64,000 bases of DNA from Zerene cesonia. Lineage: Eukaryota; Arthropoda; Insecta; Lepidoptera; Pieridae. The translations under genes were made by a program, and so were the position numbers. Below are positions 1 to 9,791 of this stretch, in pieces. Location: positions 5,345,218 to 5,409,217 of the forward strand of contig NC_052126.1 in NCBI RefSeq assembly GCF_012273895.1. Reading direction: 5' to 3'. How positions within the stretch are numbered: position 1 is the stretch's first letter; each line of letters starts with the position of its first letter. The notes below the pieces were generated by a model that did not search any database, was not told where the DNA came from, and saw only the letters and a list, made by a program, of their open reading frames with translations.

Positions 1-185
1 TATTTTGTTTCAATAGATTAACTCTTAACGAAACATCCGAAAAGCAGAGTTTTTAGTGTTTAACTAAGAAAACTAATATCTGGGTATAAAAAAATAACAA
101 TTACCTATATTGTGCATATTTAGTATAGTCATTTAACATGCAAGAGTAGCGATCATACATATTTTTAATATGTTTGTTTTAATAG

Positions 186-337
186 GTATGCTGTCCACCC
201 ACGAGCCCAAAATCCCAATGTTTCACACCCTTGGGAACGCCAGGGATCTGCGTGGCGCAGGTAGCTTGTGCAAGCATAATGAAACTACTGAAACCCCCCA
301 TTTCGAGGGAAACTCTAGACTTCGTCAGTAGATCAAA
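186..337 (+). CDS. Gene 1 exon: end of clip 1 and most of clip 2
   Basis: Acceptor TAG at 183-185, donor GTGAGT at 338. It encodes VCCPP, the closing cysteines of clip 1, then clip 2 up to its fifth cysteine region (C-x9-C-x5-C spacing in the middle). It ends in phase 2 (AA|A). Confidence 0.88.
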
Positions 338-3300
338 GTGAGTAACACAAACTTGATAAACAACGTTACACGTTAGTGTTGTATCCCATTTATCAAAATA
401 TAGTTAACTAGCTGCGGTCCGAGGTCTCACCCGCGTAAGTAAGTACTTTGCATATTCAATTATTACAATAATGCCTAATATTTACAGATGTAAAGGACCT
501 TCAGAGTTGAACGTTTGCTGTGAGGAACCTTTTAGAGTACGAACACCCATTGCCGAAGACAAGGATAAAATCCAAGCATCATCTAACAACCCTACCGATG
601 CGCCGATATTTGATGACAATATTATTACAGCTATGACAGCGCCGGATGTATTTATAACACCCAATCCCATAACGATAGATGACACTTCAATTCCCGATGT
701 AGACAATGTCCTGCCACTTAGTATTGACAGAGTAGATAAGTTTGACAAGCGATGCAAAGACGCGGGAATACCCGAGCCCAATAGCGGATGCTGCGGGATT
801 GATAGCGCTGGTGGTAACAGAATCTTTGGTTAGTAGAATATTTATTAGCTGTCTTAATTTTAACATCAGTAAGAATAAGTTGTGCTTACTATCGATACAC
901 GGGAATAATAACGTCACGTACACTTTTTCGTAGATTTCAGAGGAGGAATTAATCCTTATTTAATGTTATGTTTCCAAATTCCATATTTTAAATATAAATT
1001 AATCATTTACCTGTTCTAGTACCAGCGTATTATGTAGACCCACTTGATTAACGACATACATTAGCCTTAACCATCACAGGAGGGCTGTATTTATTCAGTA
1101 GAAAAATACGGGCGATGATGAGATCGTGGTCCATAATCACAGAATAACTAATATATGTACTGAACTAAAATATATCACGGATCAACTTATAGCGGTGACA
1201 TCAATATTTCATGCAACCAAACATCTAATCTTTCACCTGCATTGCTCGATATTAAATTGTGTTTTAACTTCCAGGTGGCAATGAGACTGCTATCGACCAA
1301 TACCCTTGGCTTGCACTCATAGAATATGCTAGCAAAGCTCTGATGTGCGGCGGGTCGCTTATCAGCAGACGCTATGTGCTCACGGCTGCCCACTGCCTCG
1401 TCCGACACGATATGAAGAAGAGAGACGCGTATGCATTGCCTATCTTTTTCATTCAAATAAATTTTCGTTGTCAGGATTCGATTCATTATACTATCATGTA
1501 CATTAGATTCTGCGATGTCATAAATAAAAATGAAGCTAAAAATAGTATTAATACTAAGATTTTTGTATCAATTCACATATTTTCTACTGACGATATCATC
1601 ATTCACGTGGGAGACAATTAAGGCGTTCTAAAATTACAACATATCTTATAAACTCCGCTAGCCCCTTCAGCTTCTCTCGATAAATGGACAATCCAACCCT
1701 TTTTTTTTTCAATTCGACCAAATTTTCCTGAGACAAGATGCTTCAAACAAAATGCTCACTTTTATAACATCATTATTTAAGTATTAGCATATAGCATAGT
1801 TTGATCTAACCAATTGAATAATAATAAGAAACTAACGGTTTCAGAGTGTCAGTCCGTCTTGGCGACTACAATATTACTAACGATGGTTACGACTGTATTG
1901 AAGTTGACGGTGATGGTAACGATTGCAATCAAGACCCTGTTACAATAAGAATAGAGCAGACAATCCTGCATCCAGAGTACAAAATACAACAGACGGTTAT
2001 GGAAGCCAATGATATCGCGTTGATTCGTCTTCAAGAATCTGTCAAATACAGCGGTGAGTAATTTGATATATGTAAATTTAGAAAGAAGAAATAATAATTA
2101 GAATTAAACCATTTTTTTTTATTTAAAAGTTTAAAAGTGTATTAGTTGGAATTTTCCCTTGTGGAACACAACACTCATTCAATGAGGAATCAGAGTCTAG
2201 ATGATGGATGATAAGGGCCATCAAAAAAAAAATCAATCAATTTAAGAAGCTTTGTCTGGTTGTCTGGAAGAAAACGCTATATAGCGATAAAACCGCCAAT
2301 CGTTTATATTATAACTATATTAAGTTTTTTTTTGTAGTTTTTTTAAGAGCAATAAAGAATAAATAAATAAATAAATAAATAAGCTTTGATAAAATCTCAT
2401 AGTCTGACTCATAGTCACCTATTACAATCGCCCATAAATATATACCTGACTGAAATGTAGATTTAAACTAGACAATTTTGTTTGAACAATTACGAGCAAT
2501 AAATTAAGTACTAAATTCATTGCTAATACATTCCGATCCCGTACCTTGAAATTAAACAAAGCTCTATCATTTCCAGATTTCATCAGACCCATCTGCCTGC
2601 CGTTCACCGACTCCCTGACGCCGCCACCCAGCGGCCTGTACCTATATGCCGCCGGTTGGGGAGCCGTCAGTGAGACCGTGTCCACCAGCGAGATCAAATT
2701 CCACGTCGATTTACCGTTCACAGAACCGAGTGTGAGTATTATACGCATCTTATTATCAGATTCTTAAAAGACAAATCAATATTTCTGATCTTATAGACTC
2801 GTAAATATGATTGAATATGGAATGACGCGCTGCCGCTACATTTAAGTAATTTGCCCGTTGTAATAGAATTTACGAATTCATAAATAGACAAACATATATA
2901 GATTAAATTGGATTTAACAATTGGATTATGGCCTGAACCCTCATAGGAGGCCTGTGTCCCAGCTGTGGGAAAATATATGGGAAGATGATGATGATGATAA
3001 TAACATAGATTAAATATTGATGCGCTCTAACAAATTCATACAACCTAATCGATTTAGCTGGAATTTTGGCAGAATATACCTACAGTCTGGTTGTGATTGT
3101 TTTTATTAAATATTCTCATATCTCAATAATGATATAACATTAATAATATTCATTTAATAGTAGGAACTTAGTAGAAATAATTGAAAGACTTTAATACAAA
3201 TTTACGAGGCAGTATATTTGGTACATTCGTTTCTAAAGTACCTAGAATAATTATTTACTGAGCAAACTTAAAAACTGAAGTTATTTTGGTGTATGATGAC

Positions 3301-6203
3301 ATTATATAAAAGGCAATGCAGAAACTAAATCAATTAAAAAAACACTTCGGATAAATATACTAAGGACTAGAATAATATAAAAGAAAAACACCATTGTGTT
3401 AACTTTGTCCGGAAATGATAAATTTTATAAACGATTTAAATTGAATCACAAATTATCAATAAATTAACATCATAGTTATTCTATTTCCTGTGACAAAGTA
3501 CACATACATTTATTATTATTGTTAATACTATAGACTTATCGAGATTCATTCACATGTGCAACTCGGATTGTTATTGTGACTATNNNNNNNNNNNNNNNNN
3601 NNNNNNNNNNNNNNNNNNNNNNNNNNNNNNNNNNNNNNNNNNNNNNNNNNNNNNNNNNNNNNNNNNNNNNNNNNNNNNNNNNNNNNNNNNNNNNNNNNNN
3701 NNNNNNNNNNNNNNNNNNNNNNNNNNNNNNNNNNNNNNNNNNNNNNNNNNNNNNNNNNNNNNNNNNNNNNNNNNNNNNNNNNNNNNNNNNNNNNNNNNNN
3801 NNNNNNNNNNNNNNNNNNNNNNNNNNNNNNNNNNNNNNNNNNNNNNNNNNNNNNNNNNNNNNNNNNNNNNNNNNNNNNNNNNNNNNNNNNNNNNNNNNNN
3901 NNNNNNNNNNNNNNNNNNNNNNNNNNNNNNNNNNNNNNNNNNNNNNNNNNNNNNNNNNNNNNNNNNNNNNNNNNNNNNNNNNNNNNNNNNNNNNNNNNNN
4001 NNNNNNNNNNNNNNNNNNNNNNNNNNNNNNNNNNNNNNNNNNNNNNNNNNNNNNNNNNNNNNNNNNNNNNNNNNNNNNNNNNNNNNNNNNNNNNNNNNNN
4101 NNNNNNNNNNNNNNNNNNNNNNNNNNNNNNNNNNNNNNNNNNNNNNNNNNNNNNNNNNNNNNNNNNNNNNNNNNNNNNNNNNNNNNNNNNNNNNNNNNNN
4201 NNNNNNNNNNNNNNNNNNNNNNNNNNNNNNNNNNNNNNNNNNNNNNNNNNNNNNNNNNNNNNNNNNNNNNNNNNNNNNNNNNNNNNNNNNNNNNNNNNNN
4301 NNNNNNNNNNNNNNNNNNNNNNNNNNNNNNNNNNNNNNNNNNNNNNNNNNNNNNNNNNNNNNNNNNNNNNNNNNNNNNNNNNNNNNNNNNNNNNNNNNNN
4401 NNNNNNNNNNNNNNNNNNNNNNNNNNNNNNNNNNNNNNNNNNNNNNNNNNNNNNNNNNNNNNNNNNNNNNNNNNNNNNNNNNNNNNNNNNNNNNNNNNNN
4501 NNNNNNNNNNNNNNNNNNNNNNNNNNNNNNNNNNNNNNNNNNNNNNNNNNNNNNNNNNNNNNNNNNNNNNNNNNNNNNNNNNNAGTAATAAATGTTATTT
4601 GCAGTTAACAATTTTCTTTTTTCTTTATTACAATATTTATGGCAAGACTAGGTATAAGCCAATTAAACATATTGTTTACGTTATAATAACAAACAAACAC
4701 ATTTTTACGTTAAAATAACAAAATGCGGAACTACCACCTAATTAAATCTACATTTAGACTAAATTCAAACCAAGAATGCCCGACAATCAATCTGGTTGTA
4801 CTCTCACCAGAGCGACGGCCGCCTGCATCAGGTCGCTAGCGCCGCCCGTGATCAATTAAAGTTGGGAAATTAATTACTATGAAAATATGTAAATTATTCA
4901 GTTGACCAATTGGCTCACTTTACAATTGCGATCCCTCATCATAAACAAATAAATTAATTAGCCATTGCTTCTAAATTCACTTTAAACAATTAAAAATGTT
5001 GCTAATTGAATTTAATATGAAATCACTAGGTAATTACCATAATACCAAATTAAGAATCATATGTTATGATAGCGTTGATGAAGTACATAGTCATATAACG
5101 AATGTAATTACCTAAATGTAACGACAATAAAACATTAATAAGTTCAAACTGTACGAATCGGAAAATTCCGCCAATTTTCTTGTCGGATGAAAACAACTCG
5201 TTTAATCACAATTGAAATAACCTAACAAAAATCGCATCGCATCGAACAATAAGCGAAGCAATTTATATAGCATCTTTCAAAATAACAAAAAAAAAACATG
5301 TTTAAACTAGAATATTAAGTGATATGAAACACGAGTAGGCATTAATTGTTGAAAGGAACAACATTCTACGCATCTGTCTGTCTCACAATTGAACGCGAGG
5401 AGCTGGCCGTGGTTTAATTGAATATAATTTTTTAATTGCTTTAATTATCTCAAACAAACGTTTACCATGCAACTAAATTCATTGGGCGTTGATGTTACAG
5501 TTTAATATTCATTATATCTAGAAGTTTAACTCCATATGCCTTGTTTATCCTAGTCGTACTTTTAACGATGCTGGCTGACAATTTCACAAACATCTATCTA
5601 ATAATATTATAAAGCCGAAGAGTTTGTTTGAACGCACTAATCTCAGAAACTACTGGTCAAATTGAAAATTCTTTCACTGTTAGATAGCAAATTTATTGAA
5701 GAAGGCTATATATAGGCTATACGATATATGTAGTACGAGTATATGTAGCACGGGCGAAGCCGGGGCGGACTGCTAGTTATTAATATTTGCTACGGCATCG
5801 GTTTAACTGCTGTACCGATGTGGATATTGTAAAAGAAATTGTCGGCTGCTAGGCCAAACTACACAAAAATCGATTATATCGTTACTAAAAACGTAATGTC
5901 CTTATTAGAAAATAAAAACTTCTATAAAACTCTGCGCCCATTTTCCAGGTCTGCAGCAAGCTATACTCGATACGGGGCAAGCCCATCATCTGGGACAGGC
6001 AAATATGCGCGGGCGGCGAGTTGAACAAGGACTCCTGCAAGGGTGACTCCGGAGGTCCGCTGATGCGAGCTGACGATAAGACCTACGAAGTCGTCGGTAT
6101 CACGAGTTTCGGGATCAGGCAGTGCGGGAACAAAGGTCGCCCGAGCGTGTACACCAAGGTGTATGCTTACATGGACTGGATAAAGAGCGAAGTTAAGCCA
6201 TGA
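186..6203 (+). CDS. CLIP-domain serine protease, PAP/PPAE-like (gene 1, 5' end outside window)
   Basis: Six exons join in frame (186-337, 488-828, 1275-1428, 1845-2053, 2577-2731, 5949-6203) to give the last 421 residues of a secreted clip protease zymogen. The visible part begins at the closing VCC of a first clip domain, then a complete second clip, then an unusually long acidic, Thr/Pro-rich linker, then a chymotrypsin-fold catalytic domain. Activation should occur at R162|IFGG (numbering of this fragment). Catalytic residues are H204 (TAAHC), D272 (NDIAL) and S371 (GDSGGP). The S1 aspartate D365 predicts cleavage after Arg/Lys. Cysteines in the 75-loop (C233, C243) match gene 2. In Lepidoptera, proteins of this architecture activate prophenoloxidase. 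The exact substrate is inferred. The signal peptide and most of clip 1 must lie left of the window. The last intron carries a 1000-N gap. Confidence 0.9.
408..443 (-). mobile_element. Helitron-like 3'-end relic in gene 1 intron
   Basis: The text CTAGCTGCGGTCC...CACCCGCGTAAG is the CTAG terminus and subterminal hairpin of the 200-bp Helitron-like family described below, in minus orientation. Only the end survives. It lies about 45 bp upstream of the next exon. Confidence 0.55.
488..828 (+). CDS. Gene 1 exon: end of clip 2, long linker, activation site
   Basis: Acceptor ACAG at 484-487, donor GTTAGT at 829. It starts CKGPSELNVCC (clip 2 end) and finishes GNRIFG. The linker between clip and catalytic domain is about 61 residues longer than in gene 2 (exon 341 nt against 158 nt). 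Confidence 0.9.
829..1274 (+). other. Gene 1 intron, no recognisable element
   Basis: AT-rich intronic sequence between the linker exon and the His57 exon. I see nothing coding or repetitive that I can name. The next intron (1429-1844) is likewise plain. Confidence 0.6.
1275..1428 (+). CDS. Gene 1 exon: start of catalytic domain with His57
   Basis: Acceptor CCAG at 1271-1274, donor GTATGC at 1429. It encodes GGNETAIDQYPWLALIEY and the TAAHC catalytic-His motif. Confidence 0.9.
1845..2053 (+). CDS. Gene 1 exon: 75-loop and Asp102
   Basis: Acceptor TCAG at 1841-1844, donor GTGAGT at 2054. It encodes VRLGDYNI, the two-cysteine acidic loop (YDCIEVDGDGNDC) and NDIALIRL with the catalytic Asp. 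Confidence 0.9.
2054..2576 (+). other. Gene 1 intron with short (AATA)n run
   Basis: Plain AT-rich intron. The only notable element is a short AAATAAATAAAT microsatellite near 2355-2380. Confidence 0.6.
2577..2731 (+). CDS. Gene 1 exon: DFIRPICLP segment
   Basis: Acceptor CCAG at 2573-2576, donor GTGAGT at 2732. It encodes the FIRPICLP motif, whose Cys pairs with the linker Cys in this family, and AAGWGAVSE. It ends in phase 0. Confidence 0.9.
2923..3002 (+). repeat. 3' module of tRNA-derived SINE
   Basis: Matches the tail of the full SINE at 63592-63906: GGATTATGGCCTGAACCCTC, then GTGTCCCAGC, ending in a GATGATGATG run. It lacks the tRNA-like head, so it is 5'-truncated. Confidence 0.75.
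3584..4583. other. Assembly gap (1000 N)
   Basis: Exactly 1000 N, so the true length is unknown. The right border falls inside a mariner-like element. Confidence 0.98.
4584..4652 (+). mobile_element. Terminal 69 bp of a mariner-like element
   Basis: Identical over all 69 bases to the reverse complement of 51577-51645. It ends in the terminal inverted repeat (..ATGGCAAGACTAGG) followed by TA, the usual mariner target. The rest of the element is inside the gap. The mariner assignment rests on the TIR pair seen at 51577-52712. Confidence 0.75.
5593..5776 (+). mobile_element. Helitron-like element, second family
   Basis: Starts near TCTATCTAATAATATTATAAA, contains a GAACGCACTAATCTCAG segment, and ends GAAGCCGGGGCGGACTGCTAG|T. 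The TC...CTAG|T ends and GC-rich 3' subterminus fit non-autonomous Helitrons. Relatives with the same 3' end lie at 12369-12527, 16070-16235, 50234-50399 and 59936-60019. Confidence 0.65.
5949..6203 (+). CDS. Gene 1 last exon: catalytic Ser195 and stop
   Basis: Acceptor CCAG at 5945-5948. It encodes CAGGELNKDSCKGDSGGP and ends KSEVKP-stop. The 225-231 strand reads PSVYTKV, so residue 226 is Ser rather than Gly. Confidence 0.92.
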   Translation, partial: VCSKLYSIRGKPIIWDRQICAGGELNKDSCKGDSGGPLMRADDKTYEVVGITSFGIRQCGNKGRPSVYTKVYAYMDWIKSEVKP

Positions 6204-6507
6204 TTTAATGACACGGATTAAAAAACGGTCAAAGATGGGTGCTGTTTTGGGCGATGTGGACAATTGGTGGTGATGATGTTAAAATAATGAATAACTGATG
6301 GTGAAATAAGTGATCATTAAGATAACATCCAAAACTGATTTTCGATAAGTTTAATGTGTCCAAAATCATTCATATAATGTAACAACATCTTAAGTTTTAT
6401 TCACGCAACAGACTTTTACCTTGCTCTGAGAAAGTGGGATAAGTTTCATTTGTGATTAAATTTTCGCTACTCTTAAGAGCAATATGTGTTACGTTTTGCT
6501 TATATTT

Positions 6508-6513
6508 AATAAA
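6508..6513 (+). terminator. Candidate poly(A) signal of gene 1
   Basis: AATAAA about 305 bases after the gene 1 stop codon. Usage is not demonstrable from sequence alone. Confidence 0.5.
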
Positions 6514-6979
6514 CACAAATGTTAAAATACGAGATTATGTTGCAAACATATATAGCGAAGCTTAACGAAATAGATCTTTACAAGTATTCATTTTCTAACA
6601 GTTTTTTTAAAAATACTTAAATAAGTAAGAATATAATTAAAAAATATTGAATAGTGTTTAATTATGATCGAAATACTCATTATTTATATTTTAATTAAAT
6701 ATCAAAGTATTTATTTATTTATGTATAATTGCTCTGGTAATAATTACAAATTGTGACTTAACCTAGGTAATATTATCACAAACAGTATGTAAAGTATATA
6801 TATGAATTTCATAGTTCACCTACCCTAAACAAAGACAAATAATAATTTCAATGAATTTGTAAAGTGTTTATTAAATTGTATCGTATATAGCGTAGTAATT
6901 AAGACAGTGTTGTGATTATTTATAAAAATGTACCACGTGATATAAAAGTAATGTTTAAAATATGATCCGCCTTAACAAG

Positions 6980-7170
6980 ATGCCCTCGGCTGCGTACCAG
7001 TAAATTCGGAGAAGTTGAATAGTTGAATAGATGATACATATAACTTTCATCTTGAATCATTCTAAACATATAGAAAACCCCATCGAAATTCGGTGCGTAG
7101 TAAAGATGTAAGCATACATAGGGACATAGGCACAAAGCGACTTTGTTTTATACAATGTCGTGATACGTTA
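6980..7170 (-). repeat. Degenerate short repeat, third Helitron-like family
   Basis: Shares the frame CGGCT..CGT..AAATTCGG...AAGCATACATAGGGACATAGG...GACTTTGTTTTATAC with copies at 17100-17228, 21148-21432, 45319-45513 and 53791-53979, and in the other orientation at 36241-36434, 48850-49029 and 57021-57180. Confidence 0.6.
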
Positions 7171-8257
7171 TATAATAATTGTATATGTCTGACTGATTAC
7201 GAAGAAGATTTTATGTACTTTCAAAAAGTTTACGATATATTAACCGATAGTCTAGTTTTCTTTATTTTTTATTTATTTATTCTTCTAAGGTTTGCATCTA
7301 TTGTTGCTGTTTTTTTCTAGAATATTTTGATTTAAATAGAAACAAAACGCGTGCAAAAAAAAAAGGTTTACTGTAAAAAATATGCAAATAAACATTTCTT
7401 ATTATTAACAAAAATTAATGCTCTCATTAGGATATACAATTTTTTAATTTTATTATTTTGTGTTATATAAAAAATGCAACTTTGTGATAAATAAAAATTG
7501 ATAATCCTAAAACGACACCTCCTTTTCTTTACCCAAGCTTTTATCCACACCCAGACATTATTACCTTACCGGGAATCGAACCCAGAACGTCTCATACCTA
7601 CGCGCACACCACCCCCGCACCAAGGTGTCACATGTCACGAATTTAAGGTTAATCGCTTAATTATTAATTTGATACAATTAAAATGTACTTAAATATGGTT
7701 ATATCAGACACGTGACTATAATAGACAGATAGGTAGGTCTATCAGATACTGTTTCCTCATCGTTAAAGAACAATTAAAACTAATTGTTATACAGTGTTTC
7801 ATTATACTTATGCTTACCTACCTGATATATTTGGCATGGCATTAATTTGAAAAATTGATTATTGCCATGTAACTAGTAGTACTTATTTATTTATGAAATG
7901 TATAACCTGCTTATTGACCACTCTAATATTATACATACACAGAGAGAGAGAGAGATTTAACTTAATGTAATAAACTGCAAATCTATTCAATCGATTTTTT
8001 CCGTTATTTCACCACCAACAAATAGGATTAACATTCTTTGTACAACTGAAACAACCGTAGACCAAACATATTATTTTTTAATGTATAATATATACAATAG
8101 CAGTCGGTCCGGCTTCGCCTATATATATATACTATGACTAAAGCACTCAAGGGATCACGAAGATAGAATGATGAGAGGATTTATGAAACAGGTAATGAAG
8201 TACCTAAGATTAGCGCCTTTAAACATGCAAACACAACATACAAACCTTACATTATCA

Positions 8258-8472
8258 CACTATCACACTAATATCATAAATGTGAAAGTTGTTTGGATGA
8301 ATGTCCGTCAATCACGCTGAAACTACTGAACCAATTTTGATGAAATTTCGCTTACAAACGGAGTATGGGCCGACTTGGGTGATAAGATACTTTTTATCCC
8401 GATTAAATATTCCCTTGCGGTAAAACAAGGTGTCTTGATATCCGGGCGGAACCGGGACAGGCATCTAGTATA
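8258..8472 (+). mobile_element. Helitron-like element, another family
   Basis: Starts near CACTAATATCATAAATGTGAAAG, contains TGAAACTACTGAACC and TTTTTATCCCGATTA, and ends CATCTAG|T. The general layout matches the other TC...CTAG elements, with a divergent body. Confidence 0.5.
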
Positions 8473-9588
8473 TTATAAGTAAAAGTATATAATGCTTCCT
8501 ATATTTTGCATAATATTTGTTAAAAGGCGCCAATTGATAACGCGCCGATAACAGACAGCGTCGTCTTACAATATTTTAATAACATACACGAACAAAAACT
8601 GCTCCCATAATTCCATTGTGTATTTTAACGTTTGAAAAACCCGTTTCAGTCACACAATACAACAATAATAAAGTAATTAACGCTTATCATCCACACGGAG
8701 TATGAAACCATCATGTTGTTAATAAAAAGTATTTAATTCATAGATAGTTCTTCGAACGACAGGACAGCGCTTGACCACAATCTCGCCTGCTGATCAGCGA
8801 AGGTATGCGATGGATAAACTCAGTTTCACGCCCGAATCAATATTCAAATAGATATGGAATAGATTTTCTGAGAAAAGCCTGTTAATAACCAATCGAAGGC
8901 GTGTTTTATGTTGGCAAGAAGATTAGAGATCCATGGAAACACATACAATAAACGAATGTTGATGCTTATCCTAGTTAGGTGATACATTATTAACTTGCTA
9001 GTGACATTGAAAATACATATTATTTTCTAACTTTTATCTAGGTTTTGTCTGCCGCTTCGCACTCATTAAATTCGACTTAAACCCTCTTCTTACCCTGTTT
9101 CAATGATAAAGATGTTGCGTAATTTTACAGATCTAAGCACACACGGCGGACTCTGTTTTATACTATATAGTTACTTAACTGGACTCTATATCTTTACTTA
9201 ACATTACTCAGTATTTATTTTTCAATCACAAATCCAAATACCTACTGACAAATCACAGTACATACATCATCATTATTATAAATCCACTTCTTACACTGAT
9301 AAAAAAGGCCACATTCAACACCGGTCGATATAATTATTAGAACTGTCAAGTCCATCAGAGATGAGCAAAAACCATTTCATCTTCATTCATTATTATTTCA
9401 CAACAATTAATGCAATAATATATAACATTAAAACGTATAATCATACAATCAATTAGAAATCAATAACAACTGATTTGACGTTATTTATTTAACACGATCG
9501 CCTAACCATTCGTTTCCAAGCTCTAAGCTTTAAAACATCATCAATTCGCGCACTCGCAAACAATTCGACGCGTCGTTCATTAAACTCG

Positions 9589-9599
9589 AAAACCAGTTC
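9589..9599 (+). promoter_or_regulatory. Candidate transcription start (initiator) of gene 2
   Basis: AAAACCAGTTC contains CAGTT, similar to the arthropod initiator (TCAGT), 136 bases upstream of the ATG. The same 11-mer occurs 78 bases upstream of the gene 3 ATG. I see no clear TATA box at -30 here. Confidence 0.4.
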
Positions 9600-9601
9600 G
9601 T

Positions 9602-9611
9602 AAGGATTCCC
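9602..9611 (-). promoter_or_regulatory. Possible NF-kappaB/Rel site near gene 2 start
   Basis: On the minus strand this reads GGGAATCCTT, which fits the insect kappaB pattern GGGRAYYYYY. Immune genes of insects are often under Rel/Dorsal control, so it is plausible, but it lies just downstream of the proposed initiator and a 10-mer match can arise by chance. Confidence 0.3.
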
Positions 9612-9730
9612 CCATCGCCAATGATCCGCGATCCGCGATACGTCCGAAACCGTCAGTGTGTGATGCGCATCCCACCGGGACGGACGTGCCGCGAGCGCTC
9701 TTGCGAATACAATTTAAAAACTATTCGAAA

Positions 9731-9791
9731 ATGCCGCCTCTGTATATAATATCTGCGATAGTTGCAACTTATATTTGCCTGGTGCAAGGAC
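9731..9791 (+). CDS. Gene 2 exon 1: signal peptide
   Basis: ATG followed by 20 codons with a hydrophobic core (YIISAIVATYICLV) ending QG, then donor C|GTAAGT, phase 1. The phase-1 split fits exon 2 (C|AA TCG TCT TGC gives GQSSC) and mirrors the phase-1 signal exon of gene 3. Assignment to gene 2 is inferred from phase, strand, homology of layout and lack of a competing gene. Confidence 0.75.

Larger units (their letters stand above)
2732..5948 (+). other. Last intron of gene 1
   Basis: A long AT-rich intron interrupted by the first 1000-N gap. It contains a SINE 3' module (2923-3002), the end of a mariner-like element at the right side of the gap, and a Helitron-like element (5593-5776). I see no further exon, but one could hide in the gap. 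Confidence 0.7.
6204..9588. other. Gene 1 3' UTR and gene 1-gene 2 spacer
   Basis: No coding exon seen. It contains the gene 1 poly(A) signal, a degenerate repeat copy near 6980-7170, a short (GA)n run near 7940, a Helitron-like element (8258-8472) and a repeat fragment at 8755-8830 (see 53373-53515). Confidence 0.7.

Noticed and set aside
3554..4718. Long open frames across 3554-4718, 42465-43551, 45718-46936, 51618-52772 and 57794-58972
   Set aside because: They are open only because N runs have no stop codons. The real residues at their edges are short and mostly transposon-derived.
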